A stretch of DNA of 64,000 nt, from contig MBPM02000002.1 in the NCBI GenBank assembly GCA_001695595.3, forward strand, positions 1,401,608 through 1,465,607, in the 5' to 3' direction. The notes beneath the pieces are model-generated. The model was not told the DNA's origin, made no database searches, and saw only the letters and a program-made list of their open reading frames with translations. A program made the translations under genes and the position numbers. Positions 39,201 through 49,851 of the stretch are shown piece after piece. This DNA comes from Plasmopara viticola. Lineage: Eukaryota > Oomycota > Peronosporomycetes > Peronosporales > Peronosporaceae. Position 1 is the stretch's first letter, and every line of letters starts with the position of its first letter.

Positions 39201-41300
39201 ACCAGGCAGGCTTTGTAGAAAAGTCGACGTGTACGCAACATTTAAACGAACTGGCTAGCATTACGGATATTCATATAATTCGTGGTCCGAAAAGACGAAG
39301 AAAAGGAACGCTTCGGCCTAGTGACTATTTACAGAGCAGCATGTACCTTAAGAAAATATCGTACTTCAGCTCTTCGTCGTCAAGCGCACCGCTGGCTGGA
39401 TGTGTTAAATCTTTCTTACAGTGGAGTAGTACGTCCGTGTTCTCTAAGCATTGCAAGTGCAACTGCTGTCAAAGGATTAGCAGCTCGACTTAAGCATTTC
39501 TGTCTACGTGAAGGAAGTGTGAGAAGATTTACATTGGCATAAGTTCTGCAAACCTGATAAAATGCTCTTCAAAAGAGCTATTTCATCTCTGTACTATAAA
39601 CTAAGTCTTAGTCCAGCTATTGCAAAAGCACGATTGCAATCAAAGTATGCTTGCGAAGCTTGAAATCAGCGCAAAAATATATCCCGCGAAAATTGACATC
39701 CAACTTGCCGCGAGTTGCACGTGCTTAAAAGAAAGTTAGGTTCAATTGAAGGATGCATGTGGGTTTTCACCAAGCGCATACTTATTAGCTGGCTATCGCC
39801 TACTCTTGAAGCTGATAAATCAATTTCGGCAGCTCTACGCGGTCTGGTCTGATATGGGACATCTTGTGCTCATCGAGTTGCAGTAATACGCAAGTAAATC
39901 GTATCTCCTCCAGAGCTTCGCAAACGATGTCTTTATCAAAAAACAAGAACGTAAGCTCGCGAAAGACCCTTTTCTGCGATTGAGAGAATTGTGGTGCTGA
40001 TTTATTTAGCACACTTTAGCAATGTCGATTCTATTTCTGATTGCCCATCGGATTTTCAAATATAGCATAGCTAGTTACTGATTACGATAGTCGATTACGT
40101 CTTGACAATAATCGTGCAGTAGGCAAGGCAAAATGAGACTTTTCTTTCTTGGGTTTGCGCGGACTCTACGGCTGCTAACAAAGAACCTAAGACCTTCATA
40201 TCCACTCTGCCACAAATACACATTTGTCGAAGGTGACGTAAGCTCATGTAATTGGTCTTCGTGACCTAACAGTCGATCTTTAGGTACTCTGATTAGATGT
40301 ATAAAGCCTACTGAATTCCTTTAATCAGCTATAGACGAATATATTGTATATATATGTTGAGGCAAAAATGGTAGTGTTAAAACAGCTGATGATCAGACAT
40401 TTAAACACCGCCAGGTCGTTCTTTAGCTGTTGCGACATCGCTATCTACTTCAACGATATGCCTCTAGACCTTTAAACTACTTTGAAAGGTCTTCGTGTGA
40501 ATCGAAAAGGATCGCTTACCAAGTCGAGAGCAATACGCGAAGTGTATACGAACATGCGTTCAAAAAGCACACCTTTGCTCAATTAAATTATTTTTGAAGG
40601 CACCGCCGCACTGTTAAGCTTACTATAAGAATGAGCTAGTGTACTGGACACAGAAAGTCAGCGATGGTACAGAAAATTTTATTCGGTCATCCAGTATAAG
40701 TTGGCAAATGCTTTAAAAATGTATAATGAAAACAAGTCAGCTTCGGTTTGACGGGCATTGTGTGTACTTGGCATTTCTGATAACGCGAAGTCATTTTTTG
40801 GACTTCACATTGACAAAAATGACTTGGTCCTGAGTACTTATTGCTTAAAAAGCACAAACACTGGATCGAGTAATGGGGTATGTCATGAAGCCAACAGGGC
40901 TAAGGTGAGTCTTGCCACTGGCAAATTGCATGATTTCGCAAGGCAAAGTGATCAACAAGTGGGTGACGGTGTACTACCAGAATTGGCTAACAAGAAGAAA
41001 GCGGAAAAGTTATAAGTAATCGACCATTGAGTGTCACATACAGCCCCGTGGCTAAATACAGCGCTAAATCACAATTTAGCTGGCTGTTATATCATGTCAG
41101 GTGTACTTCAATTATAGGGTGAATTAGCCTCAAATAATGCGAAGTACCGGAGTTCTTGACTGCGTTGGAAGCCAGAAATACATAATTTTAGTCTAAAAAA
41201 GTCCCATGTGAATCCTCCATAAAAGTAACACCCAGATGTGATGTTTCGATGTATCACACCAATAATTTCTTGCTCTCCACTGAATAATCCCTATTAGACA
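36205..41300. other. Intergenic, decayed repeat; no gene seen
   Basis: About 5 kb without a convincing gene. Frames such as 39282-39542 (+) and 39037-39261 (-) read protein-like for 70-85 codons, but carry no recognised motif and are flanked by stops. The most likely content is old transposon sequence too diverged to name. Confidence 0.45.
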
Positions 41301-41301
41301 G

Positions 41302-41850
41302 ATGAGTGATAACGTCGTGTCAGGGCAAAATTCCAAGCGATGTTTAATAACACGAGAGCAAGGTGAGCTAATTTTTCTTTGTCGAATAAAGATCAGCTCG
41401 CTGAGGACAACCTTTTGCCGACGCGCGAAGCTTCTCGACGCATCGGTGTCTAACAAGACTCAAAATTATTTCGCATTATTCCAAGCACTCGTTTCAGGCC
41501 ATAACTACTACTGTCACCTTCGAAAGCAGTCAAGTATTTCAGGGCTTAGGTCAAATGATGTGCGTTAGCCACGAATGTATCATGGGTAAGAACCAATACA
41601 AAACCTTCCCACAATCGCGACAGGCATTTTCCTGGCGTCTAAAATGCAGCTTTTGCCATGCACTCTATAAAGCTCTTGGTCGTGACGAGAATCCACTTCG
41701 TTTGCTAATCTGTGCTCTTGACTGTTGCAGCCAACAATTTCATGTTGTTCGGCCCAGCAATATCGAAACAAGGGTTAAAGGCGTGAGTTGGCGGGGCCAG
41801 GTACTCCAATCACGATGGCCGAATAGCTGTTCCTTCACGGTGGCTTGAAA
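41302..41850 (+). mobile_element. Possible Ty1/copia pre-integrase fragment
   Basis: The plus-strand frame from 41555 contains HECIMGKNQYKTFPQS, close in pattern to the GAG-pre-integrase motif of copia elements (a Cys followed by GK and a PFP-like block). The sequence before and after it is broken by stops. No LTRs were found. The call rests on one motif. Confidence 0.4.
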
Positions 41851-42682
41851 AACGATAATTGTTCCGCTTATAACTAAAGGATAATTTCCCACGTCGCTGT
41901 CCGTAGGCAAAAAGCTGGCTTCGAGACGGGCTATCATTAGCTGACCACAAAAACACAAATCTTGACTTTTTAAAAGGGCTCTTCATTAATAGCAGCCTCA
42001 ATTTAAGCATATGTTAGTATGGCTTACATTTTCCTTGCTTTTAGGAAAGCGTGGGGGCCGCCGGATTTATAGGCTTAACGAATCAAACGGTGCTCTAATC
42101 TGTTTCTTGGTGTGTTTCCGAGGCAGGCAATAATCAGTAAAGTTATTTCAAAAAAGTGAATGAGCTAGTTCACGTAAAGGTGCGGACCCCGATTGTCTGC
42201 GTTCGTGGCAGCATTTATGGCCCTTCCTAGCTTCTTAATCCAGAAAAGGACGTCTTGTAATTCTTTACCTTAAATCTGTAGATCTGAGGTCCTATTACCT
42301 TGGACTTCGCAGTAAGTGCTACCGTCGGAGCTACCTGAGCCTACCTTAAAGAACAAGTACGCGTGTAGACGTTACGCTTTCCAGCTGTCCCCTCCGGCGT
42401 ATTTAAACCAGCGATATTTGCGAGCAGCGTCAACTGCGCGTACGACAGATGCGAAAAACGAGTACGTTTCATCTTGAAGCCTTTGGAAAGGGGGTTTAAA
42501 GTAGTATAGTTGCGATATTAAAGTACGAGTTGTTATACTTGGTGTAACAAAATGATAAGCTCCTTTCATGAAGAAGGCGCGATAAGATGATATGCGATCT
42601 TGGACTGAACAACTCAGGTCTTTGATAAAGAGATCGTACTTTGCAACATAAATTTTAATTTATTCAGTGAAGTATATATGTA
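41851..42682. other. Intergenic; no gene seen
   Basis: No domain or exon chain is visible. The stretch ends at the left inverted repeat of the MULE-like element. Confidence 0.45.
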
Positions 42683-42742
42683 GGGAATCGTTAAACTGCC
42701 GGTACCCTTTTGATAAGTTGCCGGTACCCCTTGATTTTAGCG
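42683..42742. repeat. Left terminal inverted repeat of the MULE-like element
   Basis: GGGAATCGTTAAACTG is followed by two copies of a CCGGTACCC-containing unit and then CTTGATTTTAGC. It pairs with 43472-43507 apart from the extra 22-bp copy. Confidence 0.75.
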
Positions 42743-43471
42743 GATAGATCAGTTCATTTTGTCAATGCTCCTTGTTTTCTAAGAAATAACTCCTACTCAC
42801 CTAGAAAAATCTCGAAATCACTCTTTTCAACATTACTCTTACCAATATCCCTCTTCTCGCACTCTTCTTCTCGCAATGAACACTATGCAACCCCCTAGAG
42901 AACTCTCGTACACCACTTTGGAAGAGGCAAAGTCGGCGGTTCTCATGCACGCGCGCGCCCAAGACTATGAGCCTTGTGTTTTTAGAATGGAACGAGTAGG
43001 CAAAAGAAAGGAAGGGAGCCCAAAAACCCTTGTCCTACCTCTAACTCCCGGGAACGCTTACGAAGTAGCCAGAATACTGACTGCAAGTGCAAGTGAGTCT
43101 ATTTTTCGGCCGTAAACACCTGCGAAATAGTCAGAAAATTTATTGTAATTACAGGATTACAATTCGGTTCATGAAGTCCGCACCATTCTTTTGGAAGATT
43201 GAAGTCACGTCGGGAGAACACAACCACGAGCCCTCCATTCATCCATCGGCTCACCCAAGCGGCCGCGTTCTTCAAATTTCGGAGCAACAGGCTGTTGTGG
43301 ACCTCACACAAGCTGCTGTCACCCCAAGTCGCATACTGGCGTCGTTGCGCCAGCGCAACGCGAGTAAAGGGGTACCGGACGGGTATTGCTTTCTCTTTTT
43401 ATTGGTTGAAAAAACACTGTGTTCATCAACAAAGATAAACTGCTCCCGTTGATAAAATGAACTAATCTCAT

Positions 43472-43507
43472 TGGCTAAAATCAAGGGGTACCGGTTTAAC
43501 GATTCCC
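43472..43507. repeat. Right terminal inverted repeat of the MULE-like element
   Basis: GGCTAAAATCAAGGGGTACC followed by GGTTTAACGATTCCC is the reverse complement of the left end without the 22-bp duplication. This single-copy form is probably ancestral. Confidence 0.75.
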
Positions 43508-43762
43508 TATGTGTATCTTGGTACTAATTCATGACATCTGCCTTTTCTATTATACTTTAGGAATAGCTCATCATACATACCGATATAGATACCGAACAAC
43601 GAGACGTGGCCAAGAAAACTTTACCTGATCTTTATTTAACCGTGCTTTGTGCCCAATTTTGAACCCTAAACCAGTTTTTATATAGTACGTGCAAACAGCT
43701 ATAGTCACTTTTAAGTAATCATATGCTAGTATGTCCTGACCTTCTTTTTACCAAAGTCACTT

Positions 43763-44534
43763 ATGGATCGGCGCGTGTTCCTGGACGCAGCTGCTGATGG
43801 CAATTTGGACAACGTTAATTCGTGGATTTCCTCAGGGAGAGACGTAAACGTGACGTTAGGTGAAGGTTGGAGCGCATTACTCTACGCTGTGGCTCAAAGC
43901 CGCTTAAACATCGTCCGGAGGCTTCTCGAGGAGGACAGCCTCGATGTGAATGCCACCACAATGTATTTTATTGGCTTGTGTTTTGGAATTGCACCAGTTT
44001 TTTCAAAATCATTATGGTCGAATTGATGCTTAGACCCGGGTCGTCAGCAATCACACTGGCCCTCAGTCGCAGGAACAACTCGCTCGTTGCTTTGCTGCTG
44101 CGCAGTGGAGCATCCCGTGCAACGATTCGTAAGTCACTTGGAAACCAACGTTATGGCCACTTTTAATGCTTTATAATGGTGCAGCACTCAACTTGTGGCA
44201 GGAATGTGACGCGGCCTCGTGGATCAATGCCGAAGTCAAGATGATGCTTTGGCCAGATTGGGCTGTAGTGTGGACACCGACATTACATCGACTTTTTCCA
44301 CCAGCTGAGCGCGAAAAATGTCGTCTTGTAGTGTATGCAAACGTATTGGCATTGCGGCTCGTGGAGAAGCAATCGTCTAGAGATGGGTCGTCGTCAGTAG
44401 TATCTCTCGTGCAAAAAGTTCAGACAGAAATGCAACGATATTGTTGGTTCACTACGGCTTCGCCAGTACGCTGGCGATTTCTCGCGCAACCACTACTTTA
44501 TCACATTATAGAATATGCTGTTTTCCTTTGGTAA
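43763..44534 (+). CDS. Small ankyrin-repeat protein
   Basis: Exons 43763-43962, 44034-44128 and 44185-44534 join in phase across introns of 71 and 56 bp (GT-AG) to give 214 residues. Residues about 1-105 contain ankyrin repeats (VFLDAAADGNLDNVNSWIS, GWSALLYAVAQSRLNIVRRLL, SSAITLALSRRNNSLVALLL). The remaining half is helical and basic (LWQECDAASWINAEVKMMLWPDW...), with no known domain, and ends WRFLAQPLLYHIIEYAVFLW. This C-terminal layout is seen in many short oomycete ankyrin proteins; a role as an adaptor is inference. The gene lies about 250 bp downstream of the MULE-like element, which may supply part of its upstream region. Confidence 0.8.
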
Positions 44535-45201
44535 GAATGGGAGGTGGTGTAGTGTAATAGTATTGACAACTAGTGAGGACAGGCTAAACCCACCGTGTGT
44601 CATATTTCAGATGTAATATGAGAAACTCACCTATGTCTCGCTTACACCGTGAGACATTTCAGGTGCAGCTACCGATACAGACTTTGCTCCTACCGGTATA
44701 AATCGGGCACCAAGATGTACAGATTCTGCCGCGCTGATACTGCAAAGTCTATAAGTCTCCTCAAACTTAATACACCGTCTTTTAACCCTAATGTGTAGTT
44801 AGATACGAAGGTCATACGACAGTATTTTTTTCCTACAAGGGATAGGTGTAGACCGGGTTTGCAGCAAACGATGCATTTGCGCAATAACCGCCATCTACTG
44901 AGCTGTGGGAACGTCAAACAGGTACATGAGTCCATGGCATTGCAGTGTTGACCAGGAGCGAGGAGAGTGCTTGGTGGTACCAACAGATCAGGTTTCGATT
45001 GCCGTGTGGGGTTTTGGCATCGAAACTTGCTCGTGTCGACAAGATTCGAGCAGCTCGTTTTTGCATCGAATCTCGTACCAGTGGCTCGCTCCTGCTAATG
45101 CCACCCATAATCTGATCTCAAAGCCACGTGATTGATACTAAATCGGTTTGTCTGCTACACTTTATCAATTACGCAGGACAGGACGGACTTGCTCGCAAGC
45201 C
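44535..45201. other. Intergenic, upstream region of the SPX gene
   Basis: No gene is seen between the ankyrin gene and the SPX gene. Short frames on both strands lack motifs. The last few hundred bases should hold the SPX gene promoter, but no specific element can be named. Confidence 0.4.
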
Positions 45202-46677
45202 ATGAAATTCGGCAAGGTGTTGCACCGATCGACGCAAATGTCCCCTGGCGCGTGGGAACCGTATTGGGCAGACTATAAGCTGCTCAAGAAGATTATTAAA
45301 GACTGTGCGCAGATTAAGAAGGAGGAGAAGCTCCAGGGCGATAGATTGATCAAGATCAAGATCAAACCTTCTGCCAAGGAGGACAACGACAGCATTCGTA
45401 CGTCGACAAGTGTCCCGTTTTGGGCCGATGATGACGCGTAGTGACCTCAAACTGCATTCAATAGGTCAATCGCAAGACGAAATGAACTTTTTTCGCACAC
45501 TGCGGATGGAAATCAAGAAGATTGCCGACTTTTTCCTCAAGGAACAGGCCAAGCACTTGAGTCAGGTCGCAGCAATTGACGCTAGCATTCAACAAATCAA
45601 AGTACGATCGCGTTGGGAGCATTATTGACATTGGTCCGCGTCACTGTTTATTGTGTTGACTCACTATGGTGCGCAGACAAAATTCAAGTCGACGGAAGCC
45701 AAGACGACGCTAATGAAGGACTGCGTGGCGCTATACAAAGAGTTGCTCTTACTCGAAAACTTTGCCGTAATGAACTTTTGCGGTATTTCCAAGGTTGATC
45801 TTTCATGGGGTCTGGTCACTTTTGGCGCTTTGGACTAATTTTGGAAATGGCATGTGGCTAGATTTTAAAAAAACATGATAAGTGGACGGGGTACGCTACG
45901 CGCAACAAATTCATGCACACGATCTTAATGAGGCAGCCATTTGCAACGTATGGACCACTATTGCAGATGATAGATCGTCTTGAACATATTTTTATGCAAA
46001 CGACGGGCTCGAGCATTGAGCAACACGATGCACAAAAGTCGTATGCTCGTAGCTTTCAGAGCTCGTCCTCTCCCCCTTCAGGAACCACATTTGGAAGGTC
46101 CGAACTTGCTGTTGCAGGTGCTGACGGCGACTATGTACGTCAGGGCAACAATGGCCATCCAAGCCGTTTACCAAGTCACGTGCCGCCTGAAGTAAGTAGT
46201 GATGACGATAAATGCAAGGATATAGGTACTGTAGATGACTCTTCTTCGAGATCCGAAGATACCGTGACTTTAGTACGCGTGAATGCGCTTCGAGATGATG
46301 TCCGCGAGCTTAAAAAGATTGAGAGTGCTTATGACGGCGATGAAGAATACGAGGATAACTTGGATGACACTGGTTTTCCCGACGATGATACGGATATCCC
46401 GTCACCATGTGTTGGTAGCCAGGTGCAAGAAGTAAAGAGCACACTGCCTCCAATGCCGTTGCGCGTGGATCCTGCTGGCACCCAATCCGACAGTGACGCT
46501 GCAGCGGTCGCAATGCTGTCGATGAAAGACAGTACCGACTTGCACTCGTCCGGAATCAGTGACGGGGGCGACAGTGCAACGGATACTCGTCGTACGCTGA
46601 GGGAAAAACGCAAAGCGTGCGCTCCACTTCACATGGAAGGCAAGCGCAAGATGAGCGTCACTGCGATTCTCAATTAG
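45202..46677 (+). CDS. SPX-domain protein
   Basis: Four exons (45202-45397, 45465-45601, 45677-45793, 45862-46677) join in phase into 421 residues; introns are 67-75 bp. The start MKFGKVLHRSTQMSPGAWEPYWADYKLLKKIIK is the classic SPX N terminus, with the basic surface for inositol pyrophosphates. The second SPX block is FFRTLRMEIKKIADFFLKEQ and the third is LLENFAVMNFCGISKILKKHDKWTG, giving the full three-part SPX domain in about 190 residues. The rest is acidic and low-complexity (SSDDD, EEYEDNLDD) and ends RKMSVTAILN. There is no EXS, RING, VTC or transporter domain, so it is an SPX-only type. Such proteins act in phosphate sensing and polyphosphate homeostasis by binding inositol pyrophosphates. 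The partner here is unknown. Confidence 0.88.
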
Positions 46678-47086
46678 CCAGCAAAAGTGTTCATAAGCGG
46701 ATTTGGCTACTACAAATTGTCAATTTGCCACACAGAAAGCAATCACATTGCGCTGATCTCGAGTTCTATCCTTGGTAATTGTCTTGTACAAATGTACACT
46801 TACGATTTGCTTCTCTTCACTTTGAAACCCAGGAATGATGTTGCCATATTGATTCAATTTTCTTTGGTCTTCCATACGGTTTTTAACATGCAATTCAGCT
46901 ACCATCTTACGCACGGGCAGTAGTAAGCTCTAATACTCTGTTGCCAAATCCACTGCTGCCCACAGCGTCTCCTTCTGCCGTTTGCTTAACTTAAGCCCAC
47001 ATACCTTCCTAGTAGTATCGCCCAACTAAAAAGAAAATAATTGCACAAACTAGCAGATGGAGCGGTCCAAATGTCTGCTTGACAAA

Positions 47087-48167
47087 TCACACAACAATAC
47101 TTAATAAGGTTCCCTTTCCTCTCACCAATCGATCACAACGTACGTTTTGTTCCTTTGCCGTCTTGGCCACGGTTGTGTGCGAATCCTCCATGCCAGGAAC
47201 GCCATGTATGCCCCCATTTTTCCGATGACGCAACCCCGTCGACTCTTCCGAGAGTTTCTTCACTCGCTGAGTATCCGAATTCGACTTTTGCAACGCCTGG
47301 CGGGTCTTTTCCAAATCGCTAATCAACACATCGCGCTGGGCCGTCAGCTGCACTGTAAACGCCACAAGCTACATAGAAACCTCCACGTCATCTCACACTC
47401 TTATCATAGACACAAAGACGAGTCCACTTTACCTCGTCATATTTTTTCCGCAGTCCAGCAACCTCTTGGAAAGCCTGTACGCCTTCTCTGCTATCCGTGC
47501 CCTTGGATTTGTCATCCTGCAACAATGCCGACGCAAGCTGAGCGGGTGTTGTAACGTCCTCTTGTCCCTCTTCATGCTTCGACCTCGAATTTGAAGATGC
47601 TGCCGTCTTGTCCGGTGACGCTTCCGTCGACGACGCCCGTAGTGGACTAGACGGAGAAGCTGGACGGCCAGTGTCTTCGCCGTCCTGTACAAAGCGACAA
47701 CGGAGCTTCTTATTCGACAAGGCGCGCTTATCTGTGCGTGCCCACATATTCGAGAGTTCATCGGCCATCTCCTTGGTAGATTTCGTCTTGACCAGCTCAT
47801 AGAACCGATCTTCAACGTAAATACTCTGCACGAGGAACTTGTCGTTGGCCAATTGACGCTCGGCCGGATCCAACCGCAACAATTCATCACAGTCCTTTTG
47901 TTGCAAAATCACCATAATAGAAGCCGAGCCATTGGGTCCAAGCAGACCCTGATTCGGTCGCACGAGATAGCGGAGCGGCCGCGTCGTCTTGACCTTAAAA
48001 GCAACCTGGCGGTCGTCTGCCACATTGCGGATCGTCAACACTGCCTGGGGCGCCGTCTGTGGCTGCAGGTGAAAGGACAAGGATTCTGCTGGCTCCAAGA
48101 CCACGCTCGAGTTGGGCGCCAACGTTGCCTCCACGCCAGTGCTCGCCATCGCCGCTTGATCGATCAA
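47087..48167 (-). CDS. MSP (major sperm protein)-domain protein
   Basis: Exons 48167-47433 and 47368-47087 are joined by a 64-bp intron in phase 0 (338 residues from the upstream ATG; MASTGVEATL six codons later is an alternative start). Residues about 15-140 form an MSP/VAP-type beta-sandwich: LEPAESLSFHLQPQTAPQAVLTIRN, VAFKVKTTRPLRYLVRPNQGLLGPNGSASIMV, and DKFLVQSIYVED. A Ser/Pro-rich linker and a coiled-coil stretch (FQEVAGLRKKYDE, then LTAQRDVLISDLEKTRQAL) follow. VAP proteins recruit FFAT-motif proteins to ER contact sites through this domain. A C-terminal membrane helix, usual in VAPs, is not visible; the last 60 residues are polar, so the protein may be soluble or the 3' end may have another exon. 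Confidence 0.85.
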
Positions 48168-48366
48168 CGTTACTAGACTATTAGACTAGTCCCCCCTTAA
48201 GTTACGTAAGGTACACAAAATCGGGATACGACGACATAATCAAACTCGGAGCACTTAAGAGCAAAAAAACTTTTTTTTTTTCATTAAGCAGGAAATGGAC
48301 ATGCAACGTTGCCGCTTGGCAAATTGGTGGCTGCCACTATTTGACAACGACAGCGTAACTTTTTAC

Positions 48367-49507
48367 TTATACCGTTTGATCTTGCTCCGTGACGGGCGTG
48401 TAAAGTCGCTGCAACTGACCCAGTTGCGCTTCGTAATCTTCGTCGCTCAACCGTGCCATGGTCTCGGCCACTGACTGAAGCGTATTCATAGCACGCTCGT
48501 ACTTTTGCGTTTGCTGCGGTGTCTCAAACTTGGGTGGAGGCGGGTGTCCCAAGATCGATTGCGATAATTGGCTGCGACGCATCATTTTAAGTAGCACGTC
48601 CGGGTACGCCTCGTAAATATCGCGGCTCACGGGATGATTATGCGTCACCACCTGCAACCCATCAGCGTTCATACGATTAAACATGCAGATTGACTACCAT
48701 GGTCATGGTCGTGCTTACCTGGTCGGTGACGATGACCATATACTTGGAAGGATTGTCAGCCGGAGTAATCTTGACATTAATCTTGGCCATACAACCAATG
48801 CCACGATACTTTTGTCCAGGACGAGTGTTGGCACCACGACAACGCGCCTTCATAGCGTGAGTACACATGTATATCCGATGGTGATGAATAGCTTCGTCTG
48901 GAAACTCAGCACGACGTCCACGCGAGCTTTTGTTATTAAGCATGACCTTTTGCTGATTGCGTCGGTAGGCCTCAACACTACACGACGAGCGCATGCGGAA
49001 GGGCTGGAAGGTCTCCTGCATGTACATTTCAAAGTACGAGTCAAAGTCGAACCACGAGTTGAACGACACGCGCGCCATGCGTTTGCTGTCAAATTTAACG
49101 TTGGCCGTCGCGTTCGGGTCAGCACCTATACTAGCAGCAGCCGCAGCCATGACCGCGTCTTGCACGGGCGTCGACGAGTCCGGTTTAAGTGCCTCTGGAG
49201 GCGGCACTACGGCTGCAGCAGCCGAAGCGGCATCAAACACCACGTCCACGCCCACCGATTCTTTAAGCTTCGCCACGACGTCGCTGATTTCGTCGTCCTG
49301 CGTAGCTTGCGAGTCCTGCGAGTCGCCTGCGTCGTCGACAGATGCGTGTGGGACGGCATGAACGAGGGAATCAACGTCATCGTCGCGTTCATGGCGCTTT
49401 ACACCCACTAATGGATCGGTTTCTAGTTTTGGAACATCTTCGACCCCAACGACTTGAGCAGTGGCAGTGTCCGCGGGTGTCATGTCATCGGCACCACTTG
49501 CAACCAT
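48367..49507 (-). CDS. FAR1/ZSWIM-type zinc-binding DNA-binding protein
   Basis: Exons 49507-48719 and 48651-48367 join in phase 0 over a 67-bp intron (357 residues). I use the ATG at 49507 (MVASGADDMTPAD); the frame is open 26 codons further up, but this looks like 5' leader. Residues 1-140 are acidic and Ala-rich. A FAR1-like DNA-binding module follows: SWFDFDSYFEMYMQETFQPFRMRSS, CTHAMKARCRG, RGIGCMAKINVKI, YMVIVTDQVVTHNHP. The Cys/Cys and the HNH pair fit the zinc ligands of FAR1/WRKY-GCM1 heads, also seen in ZSWIM N termini. There is no transposase or SWIM domain. The C-terminal part is helical. It resembles the head encoded by the MULE-like element at 42.7-43.5 kb, so it may be a domesticated relative or simply a transcription factor. 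The start is about 345 bp from the divergent nucleolin start. Confidence 0.75.
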
Positions 49508-49851
49508 AATGGTCGGGTGGTCGGATCGATTCGAGAGAAAGACTGCCACACCAGACTGGTGTGGCGCAATCCATAACTGCAACACAAAAAAACCCTAGAC
49601 GCCCCCCCTTTTCTCACCTCAACTGGCGCGCTGTGCACCACACATTGCGTGTGGTGTACAAGCAATTAACCTCATTGCCTATTTCTAGGTAGGCTACATA
49701 CTCTACGTGTCCCACTTCTTTTCAAAGCGATGGTACACTGTACCATGTCCCGCCCAAACCAACCAAAACGCCAACGGTGTCTGTTGCTGCTGGTCATTCG
49801 GCAATCGTTCAGCATCCACGAACTTGTTCTTCTCTTTATATCACATTAAGC

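Larger units (their letters stand above)
42683..43507 (+). mobile_element. Short MULE-like DNA transposon with terminal inverted repeats
   Basis: The left end starts GGGAATCGTTAAACTG and the right end is its inverted match (...GTTTAACGATTCCC). The inverted match continues inward with CCGGTACCCCTTGATTTTAGC on both sides. The left arm carries an extra copy of a 22-bp unit containing CCGGTACCC. Near-identical 8-bp flanks (TATATGTA and TATGTGTA) fit a target duplication with one mismatch. Inside is a plus-strand coding piece: an ATG at 42876 (MNTMQPPRELSYTTLEEAK), then a frame with CNYRITIRF...WKIEV...GEHNHEPS, i.e. the FAR1/WRKY-GCM1-type zinc-binding DNA-binding head of MULE transposases. The two parts are in different frames and their junction is unresolved. 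The catalytic DDE part is absent. At 825 bp it is a non-autonomous derivative. Confidence 0.75.

Noticed and set aside
46190..46232. GTAAGT inside the last SPX exon as a possible further intron
   Set aside because: The nearest acceptor would make an intron under 45 bp, and the reading frame is open and acidic throughout, so I keep it as exon.
48683..49411. Plus-strand frame of 242 codons opposite the FAR1/ZSWIM-type gene
   Set aside because: His/Val/Arg-rich shadow of the sense gene; no domain and no start context.
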